From Aurantimonas sp. 22II-16-19i (GTDB lineage: Bacteria; Pseudomonadota; Alphaproteobacteria; Rhizobiales; Rhizobiaceae): a stretch of DNA of 64,000 bases. The DNA lies in the NCBI RefSeq assembly GCF_002088275.1, contig NZ_AQQS01000014.1, positions 62,001-126,000 on the forward strand. The letters run 5' to 3'. Of the stretch, positions 17,901-26,202 are shown one piece after another; the first letter of the stretch is position 1, and each line of letters opens with the position of its first letter. Position numbers and translations under genes: made by a program. A model generated the notes under the pieces. It had not been told where the DNA came from. It searched no databases and saw only the letters and a list, made by a program, of their open reading frames with translations.

Positions 17901-19666
17901 AGCCGCTTCTTGCGCGACGAGCCCTCGAGATCGAAGATGTTCGGCCGCGGCCCGATGAAGGAGACGAGGCTCATCACCAGCTCCTCGCGGATCGGGTCGA
18001 TCGGCGGGTTGGTGACCTGGGCGAAGTTCTGCTTGAAATAGGTGTAGAGCAGCTTCGACTGCTTCGACATCGCCGAGATCGGCGTGTCGGTGCCCATCGA
18101 GCCGATCGCCTCCTGGCCGGTGGTCGCCATCGGCGCCATCAGCGTGCGGGTGTCCTCGATGGTGTAGCCGAAGGCCTGCTGGCGATCGAGCAGCGAGACG
18201 TCCGAGCGCGAGGCGCGCGGCGCCACGGGCTTGAGGTCTTCCAGGATGATCTGGGTGTTCTTCAGCCAGTCGCGATAGGGGTTCGCCCCGGCGATCTCGT
18301 GCTTGATCTCCTCGTCGTCGACGATGCGGCCCTTTTCGAGGTCGATCAGGAGCATGCGGCCCGGCTGCAGCCGCCACTTCTTGACGATCTTGGTCTCGTC
18401 GATGGCCAGCGTGCCGGCCTCGGACGCCATGATGACCAGATCATCGTCGGTGACGACGTAGCGCGCCGGGCGAAGGCCGTTGCGGTCGAGCGTCGCGCCG
18501 ATCTGCCGGCCGTCGGTGAAGGCGACGGCGGCCGGGCCGTCCCAGGGCTCCATCAGGGCGGCGTGATATTCGTAGAAGGCCTTGGTCTCGGCAGCCATCT
18601 GCTTGTTGCCCGACCAGGCCTCGGGGATCAGCATCATCATCGCATGGGTCAGCGAATAGCCGCCCTGGACGAGGAATTCGAGCGCGTTGTCGAAGCAGGC
18701 AGTGTCGGACTGGCCCTCGTAGGAAATCGGCCAGAGCTTCGAGATGTCGTTGCCGAAGGCCTCCGAATCCACCGAGGCCTGGCGGGCGGCCATCCAGTTG
18801 ACGTTGCCGCGCAGCGTGTTGATCTCGCCGTTATGGGCGACCATGCGATACGGGTGGGCGAGCTTCCACGACGGGAAGGTGTTGGTCGAGAAGCGCTGAT
18901 GGACGAGGGCGAGCGCGGATTCGAAGCGCGGATCGGCCAGATCCTTGTAATAGGCGCCGAGCTGGTAGGAGAGGAACATCCCCTTGTAGACGATGGTGCG
19001 CGCCGACAAGGAGACGACGTAGAAGCCGATGTCCTCGCCGCCCGTCTCCGCCTGGATGCGGTTCGAGACGACCTTGCGCAGGATGTAGAGGCGGCGCTCG
19101 AACTCGTCCTCGCCGGCGGCGGAGGCCGAACGGCCGATGAAGATCTGCCGGTGGACCGGCTCCGTCGCGACGATCTCCGGGGCCTTCGAGAGGCTCTCGT
19201 TCGAGACCGGCACGTCGCGCCAGCCGAGGACGGTCTGGCCTTCCTCGCGCACGACCTCCTCGAAGATGGCCTCGACATGGGCCCGCCGGTCGGCGTCGCG
19301 GGGCATGAAGATGTGGCCGACGCCGTAGTGGCCCGGCTCCGGCAGGCTCACGCCCTCCGCCGCCATTTCCTCGGAAAAGAAGCGATGCGGGATCTGGACC
19401 AGCATGCCCGCGCCGTCGCCCATCAGCGGGTCGGCGCCGACGGCGCCGCGATGGGTGAGGTTCTCGACGATCTCGATGCCCTTCTCGACGATCGCGTGGG
19501 ACTTCTCGTTCTTCATGTGTGCGATGAAGCCGACGCCGCAGGCGTCGTGCTCGTTGCGCGGATCGTAGAGGCCGATCTTCTTCGGCAGGCCGATCCGGTG
19601 AGGCGCGGCGTCGGTGCCCGCGGCTTTGGCGTCAGATGGCGTCAGCTGAAGCTTCGCATGCGTCAT
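14954..19666 (-). CDS. gltB: Glutamate synthase (NADPH) large subunit
   Basis: A 1570-residue GOGAT alpha subunit that makes glutamate from glutamine and 2-oxoglutarate. The class II amidotransferase domain starts at Cys43 ([12 protein letters not shown]) after a 42-residue propeptide, as in other GltB proteins. The central and FMN-binding synthase domains follow ([26 protein letters not shown]). A 3Fe-4S motif is seen in [21 protein letters not shown], and the C-terminal beta-helix carries GXGXG-like repeats. The ATG at 19666 has a GGGGAGA site upstream. The partner gltD is not adjacent on either side, which is unusual in this order. Confidence 0.97.
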   Translation of the reverse strand: MTHAKLQLTPSDAKAAGTDAAPHRIGLPKKIGLYDPRNEHDACGVGFIAHMKNEKSHAIVEKGIEIVENLTHRGAVGADPLMGDGAGMLVQIPHRFFSEEMAAEGVSLPEPGHYGVGHIFMPRDADRRAHVEAIFEEVVREEGQTVLGWRDVPVSNESLSKAPEIVATEPVHRQIFIGRSASAAGEDEFERRLYILRKVVSNRIQAETGGEDIGFYVVSLSARTIVYKGMFLSYQLGAYYKDLADPRFESALALVHQRFSTNTFPSWKLAHPYRMVAHNGEINTLRGNVNWMAARQASVDSEAFGNDISKLWPISYEGQSDTACFDNALEFLVQGGYSLTHAMMMLIPEAWSGNKQMAAETKAFYEYHAALMEPWDGPAAVAFTDGRQIGATLDRNGLRPARYVVTDDDLVIMASEAGTLAIDETKIVKKWRLQPGRMLLIDLEKGRIVDDEEIKHEIAGANPYRDWLKNTQIILEDLKPVAPRASRSDVSLLDRQQAFGYTIEDTRTLMAPMATTGQEAIGSMGTDTPISAMSKQSKLLYTYFKQNFAQVTNPPIDPIREELVMSLVSFIGPRPNIFDLEGSSRKKRLEVRQPILTNGDLEKIRNIGHTEDRFDTKTIDMTYPAEQGAAGMSGALDRLCERAEAAVVGGYNIIILSDRQVGADRLPIPALLACAAVHHHLIRKGLRTAAGLVIESGEPREVHHFACLAGYGAEAINPYLAFDTLLEMHRKGEFPPEVDPNEVVTRYIKSIGKGILKVMSKMGISTYQSYCGAQIFDIVGLKTEFVNRFFTGTATTIEGVGLDEVARESAERHLLAFSEDPVLKRSLAVGGEYVYRMRGESHMWSPDAVATLQHAVRTGSFEKYEEYARQVNDASVETSTIRGLFRIKSAEEVGRAPVPLDEVEPAKEIVKRFCTGAMSFGSISREAHTTLARAMNQIGGKSNTGEGGEESDRFLPLRDGSPNPERSAIKQIASGRFGVTTEYLVNADMLQIKVAQGAKPGEGGQLPGHKVDATIAKTRHSTPGVGLISPPPHHDIYSIEDLAQLIYDLKNVNPAADISVKLVSEVGVGTVAAGVAKARADHIIVAGYDGGTGASPLTSIKHAGSPWEMGLAETQQTLVLNGLRSRVCLQVDGGLRTGRDVVIGALLGADEFGFATAPLIAAGCIMMRKCHLNTCPVGVATQDPVLRKRFKGTPEHVVNYFFYVAEEVRQIMASLGVRHLAELIGETQLLDRKHLIDHWKAQGLDFTGVFFKPEGTPEKLRWTERQKHPIDDVLDRKLIAEAEPALTARQPVTIETRITNVDRSAGAMLSGEVAKRFGLKGLRDDTITVKLTGTAGQSFGAFLARGVTFELTGEANDYVGKGLSGGRLIVKPMPESRIVPEESIIVGNTVLYGAISGECYFRGVAGERFAVRNSGAVAVVEGAGDHGCEYMTGGVVVILGKTGRNFAAGMSGGVAYVYDELGDFAERCNMAMVDLEPVPEEDDLLEKLHHHGGDLQHKGRVDVSSDMTRHDDERLFQLISNHFHYTGSGRAKEMLDHWESYRPRFVKVMPVEYRRALREMERMRMGVAAE

Positions 19667-20253
19667 CGCGTCGTCTCCCCATCGGTGCGGGCCAGATTGC
19701 GGCCGCGCGAACTGGACCCGCCGCAATTCCACTTCCCGGCGCCGTCGCCGCGAACCAGAACTGCCGGATCTCTTCGTCTCGAGCTGGCCTTTTGCCACGC
19801 CCGGCTCTGTCAGGATAGAACCACCCGCGCGCCTCGTGGGCGCCAAGCGCGGCTTTTGCGCTCCGGCTGCCGATTTTTATGGCAGCATTCCTGTCCTATC
19901 CGGGGCAATATGGCAGATGTCGTGTCCGGCGGCAAGATGGGCTCCTCACGTCGATCCACGGCCGGCCCGGAACCGGAAGAAGCCGGGACCTGTCGCCCGC
20001 GCGGACCGCTTGACACCCTGCCGGCCCCGCATGCGCGAAGATGCTTCAGGAGACGCGCAGTGGCGAGCCGGGCAGAGTTCCTGATCCGCCTGCGTCAGGC
20101 CCGGTGATCGTCATCGGCCGGTCGCGTTCCGGTTTTAGTTTCCGGCCAGCAGACACCCCGACATCTCATTCCGGCACCATCCGATACCCGTGTCCCCTGC
20201 CCGGGTTCCGCGATCCGGGCCGGGTACCTTCGCCGTCCGCCCGAGGAGAAACC
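19667..20253. other. 587-nt divergent gap between gltB and phoX-like gene
   Basis: No gene is seen. The middle (about 19870-19915) is the most AT-rich patch, with a small inverted repeat CTGCC/GGCAG around GATTTTTAT, and probably holds the gltB promoter. I looked for a Pho box ahead of the phosphatase and did not find a convincing one. Confidence 0.45.
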
Positions 20254-22224
20254 ATGACCGACCGCCAGAAGACCCGGGCCCGCCCCAATCCGCGGCGCGC
20301 CTTCGGCCCGACCTACGGGGAGATCCTCGATGAGGGTGTTCGGCGTCGAACCGTTCTGAAGGGCCTCCTTGCCGGCGCGGCAACGGCCTTCGCGGGGCGG
20401 TGGACCGTGGACGAGGCACGAGCGGCCGGTCCTTCGAGCCTGACCTTCGAGGAACTCGAGCGCGTGCGCGACGAGGCGGATCACTGGCCTGCGGGCTACG
20501 ACCGCCAGATCCTGGCACGCTGGGGCGATGCGCTATTTCCCGACAGCCCGGCCTTTGCCGTCGAGAGCCTCGACGGCGATGCTGCGGCGCGCCAGTTCGG
20601 CTACAACAACGACTTCACGCAGTATCTGCCGCTGCCCTGGGGCAGTGACAGCTCCGATCACGGCATCCTGGTCGTCAGCCACGAATATGCGACGCCCTTC
20701 CTGATGTTTCCCGGGATGACGGACGAGGACTATCGGGACAAGCTGACGGACGATCAGATCCGCGCCGTCATGGCGACGATCGGCGTCAGCATCGTCGAAG
20801 TGAGACGGGAAGGCGGCCAATGGGCCATCGTCCGCGACGGGCGCTACAATCGCCGAATCCACCTCGGCACCGAAATCGCGCTTTCCGGACCTGCGGCAGG
20901 CGACGACCGGCTGAAGACCGCAGCCGATCCGACGGGCCGGACGGTCTTCGGGACGATCTCCAACTGCAATGGCGGCATCACGCCGTGGGGTACCATGCTC
21001 TCGGGCGAGGAAGGTGCCATGGACGTCTTTGCCGGAGATTATACGGCCCTGCCCGATCAGGAACTGGTGGAGCGCCAGGGCTGGGACGAGGAGGACAACG
21101 ACATCTATGCGGCGGGCCGGCTGGAGCCGCGGCTGAACTTCGAGCAGGAACCGAACGAGTGGATGCGCTTCGACTGGGTGGTCGAGATCGACCCGTTCGA
21201 TCCCGCCGCCAAGCCGGTCAAGCGCACCGCCCTCGGCCGCATGACCCATGAGGGCGCCCAGTGCGCCGTCGCGCCGGACGGTCGGGTGGTCGTCTTCATG
21301 GGCGACGACGACGATTTCGAGTATCTCTACCGCTTCGTCACCCGCGATCCCTGGAATCCCGATGACCGGGCGGCCAATCGCGATCTCCTCGATCACGGCA
21401 CTTTGTCCGTCGCGCGCTTCCAGAGCAACGGGACGGTCGACTGGCTGCCGCTCGTCGCCGGCGAGGGGCCGCTGACCGCCGACGCCGGCTTCGCCAGCCA
21501 GGCCGACGTGGTCCTCGCCACGCGGGCAGCGGCCGACCTCGTCGGGGCAACGCCGATGGACGCGCCGGAGGGCTTCATCGTCCATCCGAAGACCGGCAAG
21601 CTCTACGTGGCGATGACCGAGAACGAGGACCGCCTGCCCAAGGGCGGGGGCGAGGCGCGCGAACAGGTCAACGACGCCAATCCCCGCTCGCCCAATCCGC
21701 ACGGTCACCTGCTGGAACTGGTGCCCCCCGGCGCTCCCGACCGGCCGGATTTCGCCGCGGGCAGCTTTCGTTGGGACGTATTCGTGCTGTGCGGCGACCC
21801 CGCCAAGCCGGAGGACGAGGCCATGTTCCACCCGCAGACCTCGGATCGCGGCTGGTTCACCGATCCGGACAATCTGGCCGTCGATCCGGCGGGCCGGCTG
21901 TGGGTGTCGACCGACGGGCCGCCGCCGGAGGGCATCGCCGACTCGCTCTATGTGATGGACACCGAGGGTCCGGGCCGGGCGCTGCCGCGCCTCTTCTATA
22001 TCGCACCGGTCGGCTCGGAATGCTGCTCGCCCACCTTCACCCCGGACGGCCGGACCGTCTTCGTCTCGGTGCAACATCCTGGCGAATTGCGCCTTGAGGA
22101 CAACGAGGACGCCACTTCGATCGCCGATGCAGGAACCAACTGGCCGGACTTCGTCGACGGCGCACCGCCGCGCCCCTCGCTGATCGTGCTCAGCCGGAGC
22201 GACGCCGGAACGGTCGGGGCCTGA
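20254..22224 (+). CDS. PhoX-family alkaline phosphatase (DUF839), Tat-exported
   Basis: A 656-residue protein of the PhoX/DUF839 family, secreted calcium/iron-dependent phosphatases that release phosphate from organic esters. A twin-arginine signal is present (RRRTVLKGLLAGAATAFAG, about residues 29-47). The mature part has the family blocks VVSHEYATPFLMFPGM, SNCNGGITPWGTMLSGEE, RMTHEGAQCAVAPDGRVV and VGSECCSPTFTPDGRT, expected of a six-bladed propeller. The ATG at 20254 has a CGAGGAG ribosome site. Export by Tat suggests folding with its metals in the cytoplasm. It appears to be a single-gene unit closed by a strong hairpin. Confidence 0.9.
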   Translation: MTDRQKTRARPNPRRAFGPTYGEILDEGVRRRTVLKGLLAGAATAFAGRWTVDEARAAGPSSLTFEELERVRDEADHWPAGYDRQILARWGDALFPDSPAFAVESLDGDAAARQFGYNNDFTQYLPLPWGSDSSDHGILVVSHEYATPFLMFPGMTDEDYRDKLTDDQIRAVMATIGVSIVEVRREGGQWAIVRDGRYNRRIHLGTEIALSGPAAGDDRLKTAADPTGRTVFGTISNCNGGITPWGTMLSGEEGAMDVFAGDYTALPDQELVERQGWDEEDNDIYAAGRLEPRLNFEQEPNEWMRFDWVVEIDPFDPAAKPVKRTALGRMTHEGAQCAVAPDGRVVVFMGDDDDFEYLYRFVTRDPWNPDDRAANRDLLDHGTLSVARFQSNGTVDWLPLVAGEGPLTADAGFASQADVVLATRAAADLVGATPMDAPEGFIVHPKTGKLYVAMTENEDRLPKGGGEAREQVNDANPRSPNPHGHLLELVPPGAPDRPDFAAGSFRWDVFVLCGDPAKPEDEAMFHPQTSDRGWFTDPDNLAVDPAGRLWVSTDGPPPEGIADSLYVMDTEGPGRALPRLFYIAPVGSECCSPTFTPDGRTVFVSVQHPGELRLEDNEDATSIADAGTNWPDFVDGAPPRPSLIVLSRSDAGTVGA

Positions 22225-22250
22225 GCCGAGGCAGGCGCCAAGACACACCA

Positions 22251-22288
22251 CCTCGCAGCGCGGGCAGCGCAGGCCCGGCGCTGCGAGG
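22251..22288 (+). terminator. Perfect 11-bp hairpin after the PhoX gene
   Basis: CCTCGCAGCGC (22251-22261) pairs perfectly with GCGCTGCGAGG (22278-22288), and the loop contains a nested GGGC/GCCC stem. It starts 26 nt after the stop. No T-run follows, so it may be a factor-assisted terminator or a processing hairpin. Confidence 0.5.
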
Positions 22289-22400
22289 CGACATCGGAAT
22301 GGGCGTGCAGCCTCGGCTGCGCCGGAGTCGGTCCGCACGGTTTGCTGCGCCGCACGCGGCCTCATTGACGTTTCGCGGCGATGATCCTATCGCTTCGGCC

Positions 22401-23450
22401 ATGATCTTCGCATCCGACAACTGGTCCGGCGCTCATCCCGCCGTCAACGCCGCCCTCGCCCGCCACAGCGAGGGCATGGCGAGCGCCTATGGCTCCAGCG
22501 ACCTCGACAAGGCCGTCGAGAAGCGTTTCAACGAGATCTTCGAGCGCGAGGTGGCGGTGTTCTTCGTCGGCACCGGCACGGCGGCGAACTCGCTGGCGCT
22601 GGCCTCGGTCAACCGGCCGGGCGGCGTCGTCCTCTGCCACCGCGAGGCGCACATCGTCGAGGACGAGTGCGGCGCGCCGGAATTCTTCACCCATGGCGCC
22701 CGCATGGCGCCCGTCGACGGGCCGAACGGCCTGATCGACCCGGTCAATCTCAGGCGCGAGATCGCCCGTTTCAAGCCGGGCCACGTCCATGCCGGCCAGC
22801 CGATGGCCGTTTCGATCAGCCAGCCCGGCGAGGCCGGGACGCTCTATTCGGCGGACGAGATCGAGACCATCGCGCAGATCGCCCACGAGCGCGGCCTGAC
22901 GCTGCACATGGACGGCGCGCGCTTTGCCAACGGCCTCGTCGCCACCGGGCTGACGCCGGCCGAGATGACCTGGAAGCGCGGCGTCGACATCCTCTCCTTC
23001 GGCGCCACCAAGAACGGCTGCTGGTGCGCCGAGGCGATCGTCGTCTTCGATCCGCAGAAGGCCTCGCAGTTCCCTTACATCCGCAAGCGGGGCGCGCAGC
23101 TCTTCTCCAAGACCCGCTTCGTGGCGGCGCAGTTCATGGCCTATTTCGAGGCCGGGCTGTGGCTGGACATGGCCGGCCACTCGAATCGCATGGCCGACCG
23201 GCTGCGCGCGGCGCTCGACGCCAGCAACGCGGCGCGCCAGGCCTGGCCGACGAAGGGCAACGAGGTCTTCGCCATCCTGCCGAGGGATCTCGACACCCGC
23301 CTTCGCGCCGACGGCGCCGTCTTCTACGAATGGAACCCGCCGCATTCGATGCCCGACCTCGTCGCCGAGGGCGAGACGCTGGTGCGCCTCGTCACCAGCT
23401 GGTCGACCCAGGAAGAAGACGTGGAGCGGTTTGCCGGGTTCCTGCGCTAG
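22401..23450 (+). CDS. Low-specificity L-threonine aldolase family enzyme
   Basis: A 349-residue PLP enzyme of the threonine aldolase / beta-eliminating lyase group, which cleaves L-threonine or related beta-hydroxy amino acids to glycine and an aldehyde. Typical segments are the N-terminal FASDNWSGAHPAV, YGSSDLDKAVEKRF, FVGTGTAANSLAL, CHREAHIVEDECGAPEFF, LHMDGARFANGL and the PLP-binding Lys in DILSFGATKNGCW. The ATG at 22401 opens directly on conserved sequence; the open frame before it is unconserved. It is in the same direction as the PhoX gene but separated by a hairpin. No operon partner is evident. Confidence 0.9.
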   Translation: MIFASDNWSGAHPAVNAALARHSEGMASAYGSSDLDKAVEKRFNEIFEREVAVFFVGTGTAANSLALASVNRPGGVVLCHREAHIVEDECGAPEFFTHGARMAPVDGPNGLIDPVNLRREIARFKPGHVHAGQPMAVSISQPGEAGTLYSADEIETIAQIAHERGLTLHMDGARFANGLVATGLTPAEMTWKRGVDILSFGATKNGCWCAEAIVVFDPQKASQFPYIRKRGAQLFSKTRFVAAQFMAYFEAGLWLDMAGHSNRMADRLRAALDASNAARQAWPTKGNEVFAILPRDLDTRLRADGAVFYEWNPPHSMPDLVAEGETLVRLVTSWSTQEEDVERFAGFLR

Positions 23451-23471
23451 GGCCGGGCATGCCGGCCCGGC

Positions 23472-23750
23472 TCAGGCGACGATCGATGCGACGAAATCCG
23501 GATCGCGGATGATCACGCGGACATAGGCAACGGCGTAGTCCGGAACGGTCACCCTCGCCTGCTCCCAATCCCGCAGGGTGCCGAGCGGCACGTGGAAACG
23601 GCTGGCGAACTCGGCCTGCGAGAGACCGAGCGTCGTGCGCGCCGTCCGGACCAGCCTGGAGCGACGGGCGCGGTCGAGCCCCTCCACCGACACGTCGAAG
23701 TCGTCGGGGTCCTCCGGGTCACGCTCAAGAGCGATAGGCTCGTTCTTCAT
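23472..23750 (-). CDS. XRE-type helix-turn-helix antitoxin partner of BrnT
   Basis: A 92-residue protein with a helix-turn-helix in about residues 36-65 (RTTLGLSQAEFASRFHVPLGTLRDWEQ) followed by a short C-terminal helix. The start overlaps the end of the BrnT-like gene by 26 bases, so the pair is one unit with the toxin first. The usual partner of BrnT is BrnA, a ribbon-helix-helix protein; here the partner is an XRE-like DNA-binding protein, a variant known from other loci. It would neutralise the toxin and repress the promoter. Confidence 0.8.
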   Translation of the reverse strand: MKNEPIALERDPEDPDDFDVSVEGLDRARRSRLVRTARTTLGLSQAEFASRFHVPLGTLRDWEQARVTVPDYAVAYVRVIIRDPDFVASIVA

Positions 23751-23991
23751 TCCTGTTGCTCCTTCGCACGGAAATGAACCGTCTCACCTCGCCCCGCCAG
23801 GTAAAGACGACCGTATAGAATTTGCCGTCGACCAGACCGACGGCCTTGAAGCGCTCCTCCCCGTCGATCGGACGGATCGAGGGGATCACGAGGTGATAGC
23901 CGTCCTCGAAGACCCGCTCCCCGAACATCAGGGGCACACCGTGCCGGGCGCGGTTCGCTGCGTCCTTCAAAGGGTCGAAGCGTTCGGTCAT
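23725..23991 (-). CDS. brnT: BrnT-family ribonuclease toxin
   Basis: An 88-residue protein with the BrnT signature: FDPLKDAANRARHGVP near the start, VFEDG, GEERFKAVGLVDGKFYTVVFTWRG in the middle, and RRFISVRRSNRNEERAY at the end. Members are RelE-fold ribonucleases that inhibit translation. The ATG at 23991 is 13 nt from a 15-nt palindrome that could be the operator. The downstream partner overlaps it by 26 nt. Both genes stand alone between metabolic genes, as mobile toxin-antitoxin pairs often do. Confidence 0.85.
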   Translation of the reverse strand: MTERFDPLKDAANRARHGVPLMFGERVFEDGYHLVIPSIRPIDGEERFKAVGLVDGKFYTVVFTWRGEVRRFISVRRSNRNEERAYRS

Positions 23992-24003
23992 CGGCTGAGC
24001 ATA

Positions 24004-24018
24004 TACTGAATTTCAGTA
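24004..24018. promoter_or_regulatory. Palindromic operator candidate upstream of brnT
   Basis: TACTGAA-T-TTCAGTA is a perfect 7+7 inverted repeat with a single central base, 13 nt upstream of the toxin start on the minus strand. Toxin-antitoxin promoters are commonly repressed by their antitoxin at such sites. Confidence 0.6.
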
Positions 24019-24283
24019 CCAGGAAATGCCGTGTCTTCTGCCTGCCTCGGCCTGCGGTAGATCACGTTTTGCCCGAACCGGTTGATCTGACCCATGGAGC
24101 GGCCCCACATTCGCGACTGGCGATCATCGCCGCCGTCGCTTGCGGGATAGACGCCCGCCACGGCGTCCGTTCTTCGCCGAAAAGCCGGCCGCCGAGCCGG
24201 TTGCGCTACCATTTCGTCTTCGCGGCGCGCCGTCCGGCAACACCTTGCAAGAACAGCCGGCGAGACACCAAGGGAGAAGAGAC

Positions 24284-24505
24284 ATGATCACCGATGCTCA
24301 TGAGCAGGGCCGCCTTGCCTTCGCGAACAATCACCCGATGTCGTCCTGCCGCTATCCCGTGGGCTCGGACCTGCGGGCGAACTGGATGGCCGGCTGGCAG
24401 GCCGCCCAGAATGCCGCCCCGAGAGGCGGCGCCTCGCATCCGGGCCTGATGGCGGATGCCCGCCGGGCAGCCGGTGTCGACCGCCCGGCAGCGCACGAAT
24501 CCTGA
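24284..24505 (+). CDS. Small ribosome modulation factor (RMF)-like protein
   Basis: A 73-residue protein whose first half reads EQGRLAFANNHPMSSCRYP then GSDLRANWMAGWQAA. This is the RMF/CrpP pattern (A-x-x-x-G-x-x-A, CPY, R-x-x-W-x-x-GW-x-x-A). In E. coli RMF drives 100S ribosome dimer formation in stationary phase; small single-domain relatives are common in alphaproteobacteria with unproven roles. A strong AGGGAGAAGAG ribosome site precedes the ATG at 24284. It stands alone between a toxin-antitoxin pair and the glutamylputrescine-type genes. Confidence 0.75.
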   Translation: MITDAHEQGRLAFANNHPMSSCRYPVGSDLRANWMAGWQAAQNAAPRGGASHPGLMADARRAAGVDRPAAHES

Positions 24506-24658
24506 GCGGAAGAGCCTCCGACTCAAACGGCGACCGATCGGTGCGGGCGGACGGAGTGCCGCTCGCACCGGCCGCTGGCTGATCGCAGCACCCTTCCATC
24601 GGGCGTATCGAGCGGCTATCCTGCCTCGGAGCCCACCCGGCCCTCCAGACAGGCGTTC

Positions 24659-26197
24659 ATGTCCACACCCAAAAAACCTGGTTCCTCGCGTCCGCAGACG
24701 CCAGAGCGAATCGATTCGCGGCGCCGCACCGGCGGCAACGAGGCGAGCCCGATCAAGGGCACGCCGATGCCGGTCAAGCGCGACCTCGCCCAACTGAAGC
24801 TGTCGCCCGAGGAAACCCGCGCCTTCCTGGAATCCAAGCGCGGCGTGCGCTCGATGGAAGAGGCGCGCGAATGGCTGCAGCTGCGCGGCATCGACGATCT
24901 CGAATGCATCACGCCCGATCTCGCCGGCGTTGCGCGCGGCAAGATGATGCCGGCCAAGAAATTCACCGGCAACACCTCGCTGGCGCTGCCCTCGGCCCTG
25001 TTCATGCATACGATCTCGGGGGAATATCCCGAGGAAAGCGGCGACTTCCGCTATTCGCCGAATGATGGCGACCTGAAGCTCGTCCCGGACCTGTCGACGC
25101 TCTGCCTCGTGCCGTGGGAGAACGACCCGACGGCCCAGGTGATCTGCGATCTCGTCGACCATTCCGGCAGCGCCGTCGGTTACACGCCGCGCAATGTCCT
25201 GAGGCGCGTCCTGGCGCTCTACGAGAACCGGGGCTGGAAACCGGTCGTCGCGCCGGAGATCGAGTTCTACCTCGTCTCCAAGAACGTCGATCCGGACTAT
25301 CCCCTGGTGCCGCCGATCGGCCGCTCGGGCCGGCAGATCCAGTCCGGCCAGTCCTATTCGATCGGCGGGGTCAACGAGTTCGACGAGCTGATCGACGACA
25401 TCTACGACTTCTCGGATGCGCAGGGGCTCGAGATCGACACGCTGATCCACGAGGAGGGCGCCGCCCAGCTCGAGATCAACCTGCGCCACGGCAACCCGCT
25501 GGAGCTTGCCGACCAGGTCTTCATGTTCAAGCGCACGATCCGCGAGGCCGCCCTCGGCCAGGACATCTACGCCACCTTCATGGCCAAGCCCATCCAGGGT
25601 CAGCCCGGCTCGGCGATGCACATCCATCAGTCGGTGGTCGACAGCGCCACGGGCAGGAACATCTTCTCCAACGAGGACGGCACGGCCTCCGAGCTGTTTC
25701 ACTACTTCCTCGGCGGCATGCAGCGTTACGTGCCCAAGGCGCTCCTGATGATGGCGCCCTACGTCAATTCCTACCGCCGCCTGACCTATGGCATGGGCGC
25801 GCCGACCAACACCGCCTGGGGCTACGACAACCGCACCACGGCCTTCCGGGTGCCGAATTCCGATCCGGCCGGGCGTCGGGTCGAGAATCGTCTCCCCTCC
25901 TCCGACGCCAATCCCTATCTCGCCATCGCGGCCTCGCTCGCCTGCGGTTATCTCGGCATGGTAGGCGCCATCGCCCCCGGCGATCCGACCGACCAGACCG
26001 TCAACGAGGACGGCGAGATCGAACTGCCGCGCGGCCTTCTGGAAGCGGTCGCGGTGTTCGAGGCGGAAGAGCACTTCAAGGAGGTCTTCAGCCGGGAATT
26101 CGTCGCCACCTATGCCGGCGTCAAGCGCGGCGAGCACGAGACCTTCATGCAGGTGATCAGTCCCTGGGAGCGCGAATTCCTGCTGCTGCAGGTTTGA
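24659..26197 (+). CDS. Glutamine synthetase family ligase (gamma-glutamylputrescine synthetase-like)
   Basis: A 512-residue member of the class I glutamine synthetase superfamily. Metal and substrate residues are in IEFYLVSKN, EEGAAQLEINLRHG, GSAMHIHQS, MAPYVNSYRRL, and the arginine block FRVPNSDPAGRRVENRLPSSDANPYLAIAAS. It is followed after 5 nt by an FAD oxidase of the PuuB type, so the likely reaction is ATP-dependent glutamylation of putrescine or another amine. The adenylylation-type C-terminus of GlnA is absent. An in-frame ATG at 24767 with an AAGGGC site is an alternative start that would drop a Pro/Arg-rich leader of 36 residues. Confidence 0.88.
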   Translation: MSTPKKPGSSRPQTPERIDSRRRTGGNEASPIKGTPMPVKRDLAQLKLSPEETRAFLESKRGVRSMEEAREWLQLRGIDDLECITPDLAGVARGKMMPAKKFTGNTSLALPSALFMHTISGEYPEESGDFRYSPNDGDLKLVPDLSTLCLVPWENDPTAQVICDLVDHSGSAVGYTPRNVLRRVLALYENRGWKPVVAPEIEFYLVSKNVDPDYPLVPPIGRSGRQIQSGQSYSIGGVNEFDELIDDIYDFSDAQGLEIDTLIHEEGAAQLEINLRHGNPLELADQVFMFKRTIREAALGQDIYATFMAKPIQGQPGSAMHIHQSVVDSATGRNIFSNEDGTASELFHYFLGGMQRYVPKALLMMAPYVNSYRRLTYGMGAPTNTAWGYDNRTTAFRVPNSDPAGRRVENRLPSSDANPYLAIAASLACGYLGMVGAIAPGDPTDQTVNEDGEIELPRGLLEAVAVFEAEEHFKEVFSREFVATYAGVKRGEHETFMQVISPWEREFLLLQV

Positions 26198-26202
26198 TTT
26201 CC

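Noticed and set aside
14906-20107. A 1733-codon open frame on the plus strand
   Set aside because: It is the antisense shadow of gltB in high-GC DNA. The product is rich in Arg, His, Asp and Ala with no domain, while the minus strand gives a full glutamate synthase.
20101-20253. Pho box upstream of the PhoX phosphatase
   Set aside because: No pair of CTGTCAT-like direct repeats with correct spacing; only loose partial matches.
20533-22365. A 610-codon open frame on the minus strand
   Set aside because: Antisense to the PhoX gene, which has a Tat signal and full family motifs on the plus strand.
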